Shown here: positions 12,200 to 23,130 of the stretch, one piece after another | How the letters are laid out: each line of letters starts with the position of its first letter | Numbering within the stretch: the stretch's first letter is position 1 | Assembly (NCBI RefSeq): GCF_003265705.1 | Contig: NW_020312867.1 | Span: forward strand, 4,801,307 to 4,865,306 | Source of the DNA: Callorhinus ursinus | Lineage: Eukaryota; Chordata; Mammalia; Carnivora; Otariidae | Length of the DNA: 64,000 nucleotides | Direction: 5' to 3' | Translations under genes and position numbers: made by a program | The notes under the pieces: model-generated | The model's input: only the letters and a program-made list of their open reading frames with translations | Database searches by the model: none | Told to the model about the DNA's origin: nothing

Positions 12200-12880
12200 C
12201 CCATGATTCTCTACCTCTTCTCTCTAACCCACCTGGCACGTATAATTACATTACATGAGTACACCACATCTTATTATCCTGTTGATGGACCTTCAGGTTG
12301 CTTCCAATATTTCACATTTACAAACAGTGATGCAATGAACAGTGTTGTGCATGTCTTCTCATGCACATGTGTGATATTCTCTCGGGTATAGACTTGTGAA
12401 CAGAATTGGTGGGCATGCACAGCTTCAACTTTGCAAGTTATTGCTAATTGGCTCCGCAGAGAGGTTGTGTGTATTTACTTCTCCCCTACGAACAAAGCAT
12501 GAGAAGTCCTGGTACTCCTCATTGTCGTCAAACATTTGGTACTGGCAGACTTATCAATGTTGTGATTGAGATATAGCATATGTACAGTTAAGTAAATAAA
12601 ATGCACCTGTCCTAAGCGTCCAGCTTCATGCATTTTTACTTTTGTTAAAACCATGTAACCTCTACCCAGACTATTTTCAGATCCCTAGGTGGCTCCTTCA
12701 TGTCCCTTCCCAGTTAGATTCCCCAGTCCCCCTGCCAAAGTAACAACTGTCCTAATTTCTATAAACATACTTTAGTTTTGCTTGTTCTTGAACTTCATAC
12801 AACTGGAATTATCCAGCATGTACTCTTTTTTGTTTGGCTTCTTTCACTCAGTTTAGTATCTGAGATTCATCCATGTTAAA
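12200..12880 (-). mobile_element. Antisense L1 fragments
   Basis: TCCTGTTGATGGACCTTCAG, CAGTGATGCAATGAACAGTG and, further on, GAGATTCATCCATGTT at 12861-12876 mark reverse-oriented L1 3' DNA. Confidence 0.55.
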
Positions 12881-12889
12881 AAAAAAAAG

Positions 12890-13260
12890 AGTAGTTTACT
12901 TTGAGGAATTGGCTCACATGATTACAGAGATGGAGTCTCATGATCTGCCATCCTCAAGCTGGAGACCCAGGAAACCTAGTGGTGTAATTCAGTCCAAGAG
13001 CAGGAGAAGACCAATGTCCCAGCTCAAACAAGTAGTCAGGAAGGGAACAAATCCTCCCATCCTCCACCTTTTGTTCTATTCAGGCCCTCAATGGATTGGG
13101 TGATGCCCACCCACATTGAGGAAGACAATCTACTTTACTGAGACCACTGATTCAAATGCTACTCTCATCTGGAAACACACAGAGACACCCAGAAATAATG
13201 TTTAATTTGGACACCCTGTGGCCCAATCAAGTTGACACATAAAATTAACCATCACAAAGG
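12890..13260 (+). repeat. Ancient MER-type repeat, family not named
   Basis: GAGGAATTGGCTCACATGAT, CAAGCTGGAGACCCAGGAAA, CAATGGATTGGGTGATGCCC and CAAGTTGACACATAAAATTA are the landmarks of a common old mammalian repeat whose name I cannot give with confidence. Confidence 0.5.
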
Positions 13261-13429
13261 GTGAGGGTGGCAGGTACTCTTTGCCAACCAGAGCAGAGTC
13301 AGGAGGGGGATCTGATGTTGGGCCTGCCCCTTCCTTTTCGACTCCCATGGTGCCTAATAGAGGCACCGCACTCAGTAGAAGCTCAAGAAACTTGATAAAG
13401 TGACTAATTTCATGGGGACATCCCCCAAT

Positions 13430-13590
13430 AATAACAGTTCAATATTGAGCACCAACATATGTGGGGCACCTTTTTATTCATGACTTCATCTTTCCCTCTT
13501 GACAACCCCAGGAATCCATGCCATTGTCCCTTCTATAAAGGTGGAAACAAACCCACAGAGGCCCTCCTTGGTCTGCCTTAGATCCTAGAA
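13430..13590 (-). repeat. MIR/L2-like ancient repeat
   Basis: AATATTGAGCACCAACATAT and ATAAAGGTGGAAACAAACCC fit the common old repeat of the MIR/L2 group. Confidence 0.45.
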
Positions 13591-13596
13591 AAATGA

Positions 13597-14030
13597 AGTG
13601 CAGTGGGTTGACAGTGGCCCCTCAAAAGATATACCTGTGTCCTAACTCTAGAACCAGAATTGCAGGTGCAATTCAGTTAAGGATCTTGAGATGAGTTTAT
13701 CTGGATGGGCCCTAAATCCTCAATCCAAGATAAGCATCCTCAGAAGAGACAAGAAGAGGGAAGAGACAGAGGGACAAGAGGGGGCCATGGGAAGACAGAG
13801 ATAGAGATTGGAGGGAAGTGGCCATAAACCGCTGAACTCTCAGAGCCACCAGAAGTTGGAAGAGGCAAGAAAGGATTCTCCCTTAGAGCCTTCAGAGCAA
13901 GTATGGCCCTGTTGACACCTTGATTTTGGACTCTGGTCTCCATCACTCTGCAAGAAAAATTTCAGTTGTTTTATACCACCAGTCCACAATAAGTTGGTGC
14001 AGCCACAGCAAAGGAACACGTGAGGTTGGT
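13597..14030 (+). mobile_element. MLT1 (MaLR) solitary LTR
   Basis: GTGGGTTGACAGTGGCCCCT, GTTAAGGATCTTGAGATGAG, ACAGAGGGACAAGAGGGGGC and TTTCAGTTGTTTTATACCAC follow the MLT1 LTR consensus order. No internal retroviral DNA is attached. Confidence 0.75.
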
Positions 14031-14517
14031 GGAAAAGGCAAAGGAAAAGGAGAGTCGGCCTCCCCTGCTGAAGCTCACGGTTCTCCATCTCCTGGCAGCT
14101 TTATGACTGACCCAGTTTCCTCTCCTGTGCCCCTAGTTCATTTCACTGCAGCCTCAACGGTGTCCTCGTCACTTCTGGAATGTGCCAGGCATATTCTCAC
14201 CTAAGGTCTTGGTGCTTGCTGCTCCCTTTGCCCAAAATATATGTCTTCCCCTCAACACTCAGTTCTCTGTTCCTCAGACAGGCCTCCCTGACCTCCTCTC
14301 TAGAGTATCTCCCATCTCTCAAGTCAGGAGACCCTCTCATTTTTCTTCATGGCACTCACCACCACTTGATGTGATGTTTTGTCCATGATATATGTGTTTG
14401 TGTATATAATACCCCCTCCAACTAAAACATTAGCTCCTCTAGGACAGGGGCTTTATCCCCAGCCTCTAGCATAGTTCCTGGTCCATGGTAGGTATTCAAT
14501 AAATATTTGAATCAATA

Positions 14518-14657
14518 GCTCACTTCGACAGCACATAGACTAAAATTGGAATAATACAGAGGAGATTAGCGTGGCCCCTGTGACAGGCAAATTCATGAAG
14601 TGCCCCATACATTTGTATGTTAACTAACTGGAATTAAAATTAAAGCTTAAAAAAAAG
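14518..14657 (+). pseudogene. U6 snRNA-L1 chimeric retropseudogene
   Basis: 14518-14613 matches U6 snRNA almost end to end: GCTCACTTCGACAGCACATA, then ACTAAAATTGGAA, GATTAGCGTGGCCCCTG and GCAAATTCATGAAGTG. It has scattered substitutions and an internal loss of about nine bases. It runs directly into an L1 3' end (14614-14657, TATGTTAACTAACTGGAATT) and an A-tail. A degenerate target-site duplication flanks it: AAATATTTGAATCAAT at about 14501-14516 and AAAAATTTGAACGAAT at about 14679-14694. There is no U6 upstream promoter, so it should be inactive. Confidence 0.9.
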
Positions 14658-14699
14658 GAATAAACTAGTTGACTAAAAAAAAATTTGAACGAATGAACA

Positions 14700-15430
14700 A
14701 ATTACCTACTAATAGCGATGGGAATGAGGAGGAGGAGGGCCCAGATGTGGAGCTGTCATCCAAGATGAAGAGGCAACTCTCTGTGGGAAGCTGTTGGCCC
14801 TAATAGGGCCCCTGGTTCTCAGCCCAAGTGTGATTAGGAACCTCAGAAAAGCCTTTCTCCACAGCACTCCACCTGGCTTGCCTTGTCTTTCCAGCTGGCC
14901 ACAGTTCCCAAGGGTTCATTTGATTCAAACATGCTGGGAAGGTTTAAAAGCATTCTTTGTTTCTACATCTTCTCATTTTTTCCGCATCAAGCATGGACAG
15001 ATATGTTTCAGAAAACACACATACTCATGCACATACACACACAAAATCTAACACATACGCTTGGCCATATCCCACACTCTCATGGACCTTCATGGCTCAA
15101 TCTACCCACAGCCAGTAGTAACTGTGCACAGCTGTGGACATACACTCACCTTCAGTCATTCTCACTCCCCTGTCTCACATGCTCTTACTTACCCATGGTC
15201 CTGCATGTGCTGTCCTGCATGGGCAGGCCTCCACTCAAGATTCCCACCTGGATAAGTGCTCATCCTGACACATATACTCACTCATTCAGCTCCTCTGGGC
15301 ATGTGTGTATGGATCCACGTGCACACACATTCTTGAACATAACTCCAGGCTTCCTCACACATATACAAACAGGCAATGGCCTGGTATGGTGACTCACACT
15401 CGTCAGAGCTTAGCATGATGACCTATCCCA
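14700..15430. other. Intergenic DNA with CA-rich stretch
   Basis: Sense-strand CACACA and CTCACA words from about 15015 to 15360 create long open frames (14883-15392 is the longest) rich in His and Thr. There is no splice or homology support for a gene. Confidence 0.4.
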
Positions 15431-15620
15431 ACAACAGTGATATTGACTGAACACTGGCCATGTGCCAGTTACCCTGCTCTTTGGGACCTTGACTCATTCA
15501 ATCCTCAGAGCAATCACACGGAACAGGTGCTATTATTAGTCTCATTTTATAGATGAGGAAACGAGACTCAGAGTCATGAAGGGTACTGCCGGGATTCTAA
15601 CCCAGGCATCTGACTCCAGA
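15430..15620 (-). repeat. MIR/L2-like ancient repeat
   Basis: CTGAACACTGGCCATGTGCC, AATCCTCAGAGCAATCACAC and TTATAGATGAGGAAACGAGA give the family pattern. Confidence 0.55.
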
Positions 15621-15971
15621 GCTCCCCACCTCCTTATTTGGTGTAGTAGAGTATACTTTTTCAAAAATGATCACATCAATATCTCCCATCCCTCATGCTC
15701 TTCTAGAACCTTGTCACTCTCCAATCAAATGGTAGAATCTATGGCCCCTTCTCTTGAATTTGACTAGGTCTTTGTGACTGCTTCAAATAACAGTATGGTG
15801 GAAGTGATGCCGATATAAATTCCAAGGCTGGATCATAAAAGGTGATAGCAAAAAATGGCCAAGACATGGAAACACCTGAGTATACATCGATGGATGAATG
15901 GATAAAGAAAAAATACGCCACTTTTTCCCACACAATGGAATATTATTCAGTCATAAAAAGAAGGAAATCCT

Positions 15972-16391
15972 GGGACGCCTGAGTGGCTCAGTCAGTTAGG
16001 TGTCTGACTCTTGGTTTCCGCTCAGGTCATGCTCTCAGGGTTGTGAGATGGAGCCCCGCACCAGGCTCTGTGCTGGGCGTGGAGCCTGCTTCGGATTCTC
16101 TTTCTCTTTCTCCCTCTGCCCCTCCCCTCATTCACATGTGCACACGCTCTCTCTCTGTTTTTTTTTCTTTTTTTTAAAGATTTTATCTATTTGACAGAGA
16201 GAGAGCGCACAAACAGGGGGAGCAGCAGGCAGAGGGAGAAGCAGGTTCCCCTCTGAGCAGGGAGCCTGACGCGGGGCTCGATCCCAGGACCCTGGGAGCA
16301 TGGCCCGAGCTGAAGGCAGATGCTTAACCAACTGAGCCACCCAGGCACCCCTCTCTCTCTAAAATAAATAAATCTTTAAAAAAAAAAAAAG
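15972..16391 (+). mobile_element. CAN SINE interrupted by another SINE
   Basis: Sense copy 15972-16158 whose CTCTCT tract and AAATAAATAAATCTTT tail resume at 16352-16391. Confidence 0.9.
16159..16351 (-). mobile_element. CAN SINE nested in a CAN SINE
   Basis: Reversed full-length copy inserted in the CT tract of the preceding sense copy. Confidence 0.95.
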
Positions 16392-16828
16392 CGAAGAAAA
16401 TCCTGCCATTGGGGACAACATCGATGGACTCAAGGGCATTATAAGTGAAATAAGTCAGACAGAGAAAGGCATGTCTTGCTTGTATGTGGAATGTCAAAAA
16501 GCCAAACTCATAGAAACAGAGTAGAATGGTGGTTGCCAGGGGCTGGGAGGTAGGGGAAATGGGGAGATGTTGGTCAGAGGGCATAAACTTCCAGTTATAA
16601 GATGAGTAAGTTCTGGGATCTAATGTAGTTAACAACTCTGTATTGTATACCTGAAAGTTGCTAAGAGAGTAGATCTTAAAGGTTCTCATCACCACCATTA
16701 CCACCGCAAGAAAAAAATTACTGATAATTAAGTGAGGTGAATGATGGCTATACAGTTAACTAACCTTATTGTGTTCATCTTTTCACAATACGTATGATTG
16801 TCAAATCATCACATTGTACATTTTGTTT

Positions 16829-17002
16829 TTTTAAAGATTTTATTTATTTGACAGAGAGAGAGAGCACAAGCAGCGGGGGGGGCGGCAGGCAGAGGGAGAG
16901 GGAGAAGCAGGCTCCTCGCTGAGCAGGGAGCCCGACCAGGGGGCTGGCTCATGACCTGAGTCGAAGGCAGACATTTAACCAATTGAGCTACCCAGGTGCC
17001 CC
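16829..17002 (-). mobile_element. CAN SINE
   Basis: Reversed copy inside the L1 at 15851-17516, with a short deletion in the middle. Confidence 0.95.
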
Positions 17003-17088
17003 TGTATACTTTAAACTTACACAACGTTCTTTGTCAATTATATCTCCATAAAGCTAGAAAAAAATTTTTTTTAAAGAATAGTTAAAAG

Positions 17089-17504
17089 GAGCACCTGGAT
17101 GGCTCAGTCAGTTGAGCGTCTGCCTTCAGCTCGGGTCATGATCTCAGGGTCCTGGGGTTGAGCCCCACGTTGGGCTCCCGGCTCAGTGGGGGGTCTGTCT
17201 CTCTTTCCCTCTGCCCCTCCCCACCACTTGTCCTCTCTCTCTCTCAAATAAATGGATAAAACCTTTTTTCTTTTTTTTATTAAAAGATGTTATTTATTTA
17301 TTTGACAGAGAGAGACACAGCAAGAGAGGGAACACAAGCAGGGGGAGCGGGAGAGGGAGAAGCAGGCTTCCCGTGGAGCAGGGAGCCCGATGCGGGGCTC
17401 CATCCCAGGACCCCGGGACCACGACCCTAGCCGAAGGCAGACGTCTAACGACTGAGCCACCCAGGCGCCCCAGGGATAAAATCTTAAAAAGAAAAAAAAA
17501 AAAA
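17089..17504 (+). mobile_element. CAN SINE interrupted by another SINE
   Basis: Sense copy to about 17262; its tail GGATAAAATCTT resumes at 17474. AGTTAAAA flanks the whole. Confidence 0.9.
17263..17471 (-). mobile_element. CAN SINE nested in a CAN SINE tail
   Basis: Reversed copy inserted at GGATAAAA in the A-rich tail of the sense SINE. Confidence 0.95.
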
Positions 17505-17885
17505 CAGTTAAAAAGAATAAAAGGTGATGCCACTTCTGCCTGGCTCTCTCTTGGGACACTCCCCCTTGGAACCCAGCTACCATGCTAGGAGGAAGCCCAG
17601 GCCCCATGGAGAGGCCACATGCAGTTTCCTACTGACAGCCTCACTGAGGTCCCAGCTGATAGCCAGCACCAGCTGGCAGCCATGTGTGTGAGGAAGCCTT
17701 TAAGATGACACCAGTCCAGCCACCATCTAACCGCAACCACACAAGAGGCCAAGAGCAAGAACTGCCCAGCTGAGCTCAATCAACCCCCACACCAAAAGAT
17801 AATAAGGTTTATTGTTGTTTTATGCCACCAAGCATGGGCGGTTTGGTACATAGCAGTAGATAAATGGATGCCAAGGCAGAGACTT

Positions 17886-18180
17886 ACCAACATTTAGCCT
17901 CAGACCGCCATGGGTAAGTGATGCCAAGCTCTTTGTCCTCCCTCCGGACCCTCCTCTTCTACCCCCAGGAGCCAGGATCTCAGAGCGCAATACTCATCAT
18001 CTGATCCTCATACCACATGACCACCGGACGTCAAACCTCCTATCTGGGTGTGAGCTGTGGGGATAAGCTTCAGGCAAGTGCTTATCCCTATTTACTCTTC
18101 TGTCAAATGTGTAATAATTCCAGTCCTGTCCACCTCAAAGGGAGGCTACAAGGATCCATCCTGGAAGCTTGAGTTTAAGG
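17886..18180. other. Unique intergenic DNA
   Basis: No repeat or coding signal recognised. Confidence 0.4.
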
Positions 18181-18194
18181 GGCTGTTATTATTA

Positions 18195-18416
18195 TTATTA
18201 TTATTATTTTAAGATCTTATTTATTTATTTGACAGAGAGAGAGAGACAGCGAGAGCAGGAACACAAGCAGGGGGAGTAGGAGAGGGAGAAGCAGTCTTCC
18301 CCCCCTTCCCCCCCCCCACCGAGCAGGGAGCCCGATGCAGGGCTCGATCCCAGGACCCTGAGATCATGACCTGAGCCAAAGGCAGACGCTTAACGACTGA
18401 GCCACCCAGGCGCTCC
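18195..18416 (-). mobile_element. CAN SINE
   Basis: Reversed copy after an (ATT)n run, followed by TAAGGGGTTATATTT, a copy of the target. Confidence 0.95.
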
Positions 18417-18426
18417 TAAGGGGTTA

Positions 18427-18532
18427 TATTTTTTTATAAAGATTTTATTAAGTAATCTCCACACCCTTCTTGAACTCACAACCCCAAGATCAAGAGTCAC
18501 ACACTCTACTGACTGAGCCAGCCAGGCGCTCC
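18427..18532 (-). mobile_element. CAN SINE, short form
   Basis: AAGTAATCTCCACACCCTTC and GAGCCAGCCAGGCGCTCC, followed by a further copy of TAAGGGGTTATTTTT. Confidence 0.85.
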
Positions 18533-18544
18533 TAAGGGGTTATT

Positions 18545-19230
18545 TTTAATGCTTGCATTTTAGGATCTCAGTGGCAACTAAAAGATAGGTTATAACCTAT
18601 CACATTTATAACCAACACAGGAAGTCCTGCAATGTGGGGACATCAAGCATAGGGGCAAACAACTCAGTGGTTGCTGTGCAAATGAGAATGGCAACCAGTG
18701 GCCACTGGGATGATCCTGGACCGTTGAGAAAGGTAAGTCAGGGATCAGACTGGCAGAACAACTAAAGTGGACCTGGGGCGGGGATGTGTGTTGGCCTAGA
18801 GAACTTAAACACCATCTAAAGAGGACAGTTAACATCCAGCTTGCCCACCCATTGCTATATGACAACACCACTCAATTGCCATACCTGATCATCTTTTCAA
18901 GAGAACCTCGAAATATGGATTTTCATTTGAACTTTCCCAATTTAAAAAAATTGGCAAGTAATTCATATTTTATACTTTTTGGAGGGCCCTATAACACACT
19001 TTACTAAGCTGTTTGCCAAAACCAAAACAATACAATGTGGTCTCTAAGGGCACACTAGTGGAAAGTTCTTCTTGGACAGGAGGCTCCAGGATGCTTAGAT
19101 GAATTTTGAAAGGAGTGGAGAGGGGGACAGTATATTGTTGCACCTGTCAAGGGCCCCTTCAGTATCAGAAGGAGAGACAGGAAGGTCGTGTACGTGTGGG
19201 AAGCAGAAATGATCACAGCCAAAGCAGCAG
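18545..19230. other. Unique intergenic DNA
   Basis: No repeat family or exon recognised. Open frames here lack support. Confidence 0.4.
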
Positions 19231-19231
19231 A

Positions 19232-19400
19232 ATCTGGCACCATGAGTCTATACCTTGGAGCTAGGTGAAACTGGGTTCAGATCCTGACTCTGCAGCTTAC
19301 CAGCTGGGTTTTCCTGACCCTCAGTTTCCTTATCTATAAAATGCAGTTAATAACGATTTTTATCCCATAGGATTGTTGAGGGGGTTAAACATGGAGGGTT
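19232..19400 (+). repeat. MIR
   Basis: CAGATCCTGACTCTGCAGCT, CCTCAGTTTCCTTATCTATA and CATAGGATTGTTGAGGGGGT follow the MIR consensus order. Confidence 0.65.
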
Positions 19401-20200
19401 CGAAAGAGTTCATGATGTTAGCTGCTATTTCCCCCCACTTTTTTACTCTGCCATGACTGCAAATGTTTCCACTCAGGAGCAGGTCTCTTTCTGCTTTCTC
19501 TGCTTGGCTCTTTCTAGACCCAGGTGGGCACCTCTTCCTCTGAGAAACCTCCGAGGCCCCCAGGCTGGTGCAACATTCCTTCCCTCCCCTCTGGACGCTT
19601 GGTTCAGATGTGCCCTGGCATCCAAGGTCTATGTGGTGGTTTTTGGTGAGTCTTTGGCCCCCAGGGCTAGGAAGTTCCCCCAGAGCAGGAACCAGGTGTG
19701 AGTCATCCATGTTCCCCAGTAGTCTGCCCTCCAGTGGGTGGCCAGCAATGTTTGTGGAATAAAGGGAAGGGAAGAGGAAGGGAGGGGTGTCACAAACAAC
19801 ACTCAGGTCACTAGCTGAACCTTGGGCCCCAGGGCTCTGGCAGTTAAAGCACAGGTCGAGGGCTGATCCTTGTCTAACACTTAACTGTGTGTAAGTGTGT
19901 GTCTGAATGTGTGTGAGTATGTGGCCGTGCGTGAATGTGTGTGCATGTGAATGAGTGAGAATATGTGTGTGTGTATATCTGTGTGTGATGGTGGGAAAAA
20001 CGTATGTGTGTGCGGCTTTATATGATTGCATTTATGTGTAAACACACACATGGTCACTAAGATGGAGCTCCAGGGGAAAGGGTCTTTGCGCTGTTCCTCT
20101 TTGTGTCTTCCACATCCCGCATCCGGCACTCCCCTGTATGTGCGTGTGTGTGGTCGGGGGCGGGGGGGGGGTTTATCAGGAAGAGCATGATGGGAAAACA
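19400..20200. other. Intergenic DNA with a degenerate GT-rich tract
   Basis: 19884-20045 is an imperfect (TG)n run and 20136-20172 holds TGTG and a G-run. The minus strand reads as a 223-codon frame full of His-Thr repeats, an artefact of the low-complexity tract. Confidence 0.55.
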
Positions 20201-20204
20201 GAAT

Positions 20205-20385
20205 AGCACAGTACTTACCAGCAGGGGTCCAAGAGTCAGATGTCATCAGTGCTTCTAACTTTGGGCCAGGTGACCACTATAAGCCTCAGTTTTTTCATCT
20301 GTAAAGTAGGTATAATCGCAGCAGCTAACCTATAGGGGGGAGCATAGGAAGTAGTTAATAAATGTCAGCCAGTATTATTATACAG
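20205..20385 (+). repeat. MIR
   Basis: AAGCCTCAGTTTTTTCATCT, GTAAAGTAGGTATAATCGCA and AGTAGTTAATAAATGTCAGC match MIR order. Confidence 0.55.
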
Positions 20386-21015
20386 AATGTCACTATCAAC
20401 ACCCAGAGTGGATGCTTCCATGGGCTAAAAACCCTCAAAATATGTCAACAGACTACTAACCATATCCGTCAAAATTCTCTGAGCCTCAGTTTCTTCTACA
20501 AGAAGGAGCAATAAACTGTATTTTGCCTCCCAGGGCAGCTAGGAGGTTTACGAGCTCACAGGACTGGGGTAGGCAGAAGCCAAACGTAGGAGCAGGGTGC
20601 CCTCTACTGGAAGTATGGGATAAAGGTTGGCTTCCCCCCAACTAGTCGCTGACCTCATAGGTCAGGACTACCAGCAAACTGAGCAAACTGAGCAAACTGA
20701 GCCGCAAAGGGATAGCCCTGGGGAGAGGATTTCTACAGCTCCCTAGCATTAGCTGCCTCTCCGCAACCCCCTTTGTCTGCTGGACTCCTCCTTCCTCAGA
20801 TCTCGCTTTAGGACAGCCAGACTGGGCCAGGCACCCCTGTTACAAGTTCTCAGAGCAAACCATATTCATTTTGCATTCCCCTGTGTGATTATTTAGACAA
20901 TGTCTATCTCTTCATGAGGGAAGGACTCATCTGAGAAATGAGAGGGAGTGGCAACATCGCAGACCACTGGATTCCTAGGGTCCCTGGACTAGGCAATGCT
21001 GGAATAAAAGGATTG
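20386..21015. other. Unique intergenic DNA
   Basis: Apart from a 9-base tandem repeat, no repeat or exon is recognised. Confidence 0.4.
20672..20702 (+). repeat. Short tandem repeat CTGAGCAAA x3
   Basis: The 9-base unit CTGAGCAAA occurs three times in a row inside otherwise unique DNA (20386-21015). Confidence 0.8.
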
Positions 21016-21016
21016 T

Positions 21017-21222
21017 GGGGGACACCTCTGTGGCTCAGTCGGTTAAGCATCTGCCTTTGGCTCAGGTCATGATCTCAGGGTCCTGGGATCAAGTCCCGCA
21101 TTGGGCTCGTTGCTCAGCGGGGAGCCTGCTTCTCCCTCTCCCTCTGCCTCTGCTGCTCCCCCTGCTTGTGCTCTCTCTCTCTCTGGCAAATAAATAAATA
21201 AATAAAATCTTGAAGAAAAAAA
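21017..21222 (+). mobile_element. CAN SINE
   Basis: Sense copy flanked by AATAAAAGGATTGTGG and AATAAAAGAATCGTGG. Confidence 0.95.
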
Positions 21223-21339
21223 AATAAAAGAATCGTGGAAGCCCAGATTCTAGTATGCTAGAGTCAAGAAGACATTTAAAAAAAGTTTTTTTTCTTCAAG
21301 AAAAAAATTTTAGTCATTTTCTAGTCAAGAAAACATTTT

Positions 21340-21790
21340 CTTTAAATTTTTTGTTTAAGTTCAATTTAATCAACATGTATTATTAGTTTCAGAGGTAGAA
21401 TCCGGTGAGTTATGAGTTGCATACATCACCAGTGCTCATTACTTCAAGTGCCCTCCTTAATGACCATCAGCTGCTTACCTCATCCCCCACCTCCCTTCCA
21501 GCAAGCCTCAGTTTGTTTCCCATAGTTGAGTTTCTTATGGTTTGCCTCCCACTCTGTGCTCATCTTATTTTATTTTTCCTTCCCTTCCCCTATGTTCATC
21601 TGTCTTGTTTCTTAAATTCCACATATGAGTGAAATCATATGGTTTTTATCTTTCTCTTACTGACTTATTTTGCTTAGTACAATACCCTCTAGTTCCATCC
21701 ATGTCATTGCAAATGGCAAGTTTGCATTCTTCTTGATGGCTGGATGTTTTCTTGGGTCAAGAAATGTTTTCTTGATGTCTGAGTAAGAAA
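21340..21790 (-). mobile_element. Antisense L1 3' end, carnivoran type
   Basis: TTCAATTTAATCAACATGTA, CCAGTGCTCATTACTTCAAG, CACATATGAGTGAAATCATA and CTAGTTCCATCCATGTCATT are the reversed 3' end of carnivoran L1s. Confidence 0.8.
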
Positions 21791-22265
21791 ACATCTCTTA
21801 ACCCAAGAAAACATCCAGCCCCCTCAGGGGAAGGCTCCAGCTTCAGCCGGGGATATTAGAGACCTGGATTTGCAGAGTTCCTGACCCCCACCCCAAGGAT
21901 AGCCAGGTCTGTGGGCTGAAGCCAAGAGACCCCACAAGGTGGGTTCCTGGTCTACGTCGGAGAGCATTAATTCATTCCACAAGTATTGGGTGCCTTCTGC
22001 ATGCCAGGCACTCAGCTGGACAATGGGAATACAGGGGTGGGCAAAACCAGATACATTCCTGACCCTCCTAGAAGCGGTGAGACAGTCAGACACATAATCA
22101 GATGATTTTGACATAATGATACATAGTTGCGCACACCCCCATATTTGAGTCTGAGGGCTCCTCCAAGGGAAATAACCCGTCTGCAGGTGGGCACAGGTGG
22201 CTCCTGGGACTCTCATAGGCCCCCTCACCACCCCTGATGCAGTCAACAGTCTAGGACAAGAAGAT
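21791..22265. other. Unique intergenic DNA with an MIR/L2-like piece
   Basis: An old repeat fragment lies near 21965-22110 (CACAAGTATTGGGTGCCTTC, CCAGGCACTCAGCTGGACAA). Nothing else is recognised. Confidence 0.4.
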
Positions 22266-22268
22266 TGT

Positions 22269-22470
22269 GGGGGGGGCGCCTGGGTGGCTCAGTCGGTTAA
22301 GCGACTGCCTTTGGCTCAGGTCATGATCCCGGAGTCCCAGGATCGAGTCCCGCGTCGGGCTCCCTGCTCGGCGGGGAGTCTGCTTCTCCCTCGGACCCTC
22401 CCCCCGTCATGTGCTCTCTCTCTCCTTCATTCTCTCTCAAATAAATAAATAAAATCTTTAAAAAAAAAAG
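22269..22470 (+). mobile_element. CAN SINE
   Basis: Sense copy with an intact head (GGGCGCCTGGGTGGCTCAGT) and AAATAAATAAATAAAATC tail. AAGATTG flanks it. Confidence 0.95.
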
Positions 22471-23130
22471 ATTGAGGGGGTCTGGGGGAGTCCTGTTCCA
22501 AGCTCTCCAAACATCAAGGCCCACCCAAGGGCCGCGTACAAATCTGAGAGGGCCTGGAAGGAGGGTTGTGGAAGGAGTTGGGGAGGTGGGGAGACACCCT
22601 GATAGGCATGGAACAGTGGGAGGGGTCTCCCCAGAACTGCATTATTCCATCTCATCCCCATTGATGGGCATCCTCAGGATCTGGACTGCAGTCCCCCATC
22701 TGGCAGCCTCCCAAATAATTCAGAGTCTAAGTGCTGGTCCCTGGAGCTTGGGCAATCCAGAGGGCCCTTTGGCCAATGGGAGGCCTCCTTCCATCTCCAC
22801 CCCTCTCCCCTTTCCAAGTTGAAGACCTAAGTGTCTGCAAAATCAAACACCCAAAGGGCAGGTTCAAAGGGCAGACAATGTGGCTGGCTATAGGGCCTGG
22901 CCTGTCTCTGCCTATTATTTAGGGTGCCTCACAGCCTCCCTGGAGTCCTAGGCTGGCGCCTGGCTCGGAGAAGGCCAGTCTGACAATTTTTGTCCACTGT
23001 GGCCTTGAGCACAGTGGGCATGAGTGGGGGACCCTCCAGGAAGCACTTGTGTATTCAGCCTGATTTTTTTTTTTTTTTTTTTTTTACTTATCTTGGCAAA
23101 TACTTGTTTGTGTTTTTTTTTTCCCTTTTA
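22471..23130. other. Unique intergenic DNA
   Basis: Ends in a T-run at 23066-23085. Open frames lack support. Confidence 0.4.

Larger units (their letters stand above)
15851..17516 (+). mobile_element. L1 3' fragment inside an MLT1-type LTR
   Basis: Starts in distal L1 ORF2 (CACAATGGAATATTATTCAG), continues after a SINE with TCATAGAAACAGAGTAGAAT and GGTTGCCAGGGGCTGGGAGG, and ends TTGTCAATTATATCTCCATA plus an A-rich tail. SINEs sit at 15972, 16159, 16829, 17089 and 17263. Confidence 0.8.
15640..17885 (+). mobile_element. MLT1-type LTR split by an L1 carrying nested SINEs
   Basis: The left part (15640-15850) and right part (17518-17885, ending TTATTGTTGTTTTATGCCAC and ACATAGCAGTAGATAAATGG) form one old LTR. 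The L1 insertion in between is bounded by ATAAAAGGTGATAGCA (15835-15850) and ATAAAAGGTGATGCCA (17517-17532). Confidence 0.7.

Noticed and set aside
14518..14613. Functional U6 gene
   Set aside because: Internal deletion, substitutions, no upstream U6 promoter elements and a fused L1 tail show a retropseudogene.
14883..15392. 169-codon open frame on the + strand
   Set aside because: Low-complexity CACA/CTCA-rich DNA with no recognisable domain or exon structure.
19360..20031. 223-codon open frame on the minus strand
   Set aside because: Its length comes from a degenerate (TG)n tract, read as His-Thr repeats, and from an MIR. No domain, splice context or start signal supports it.
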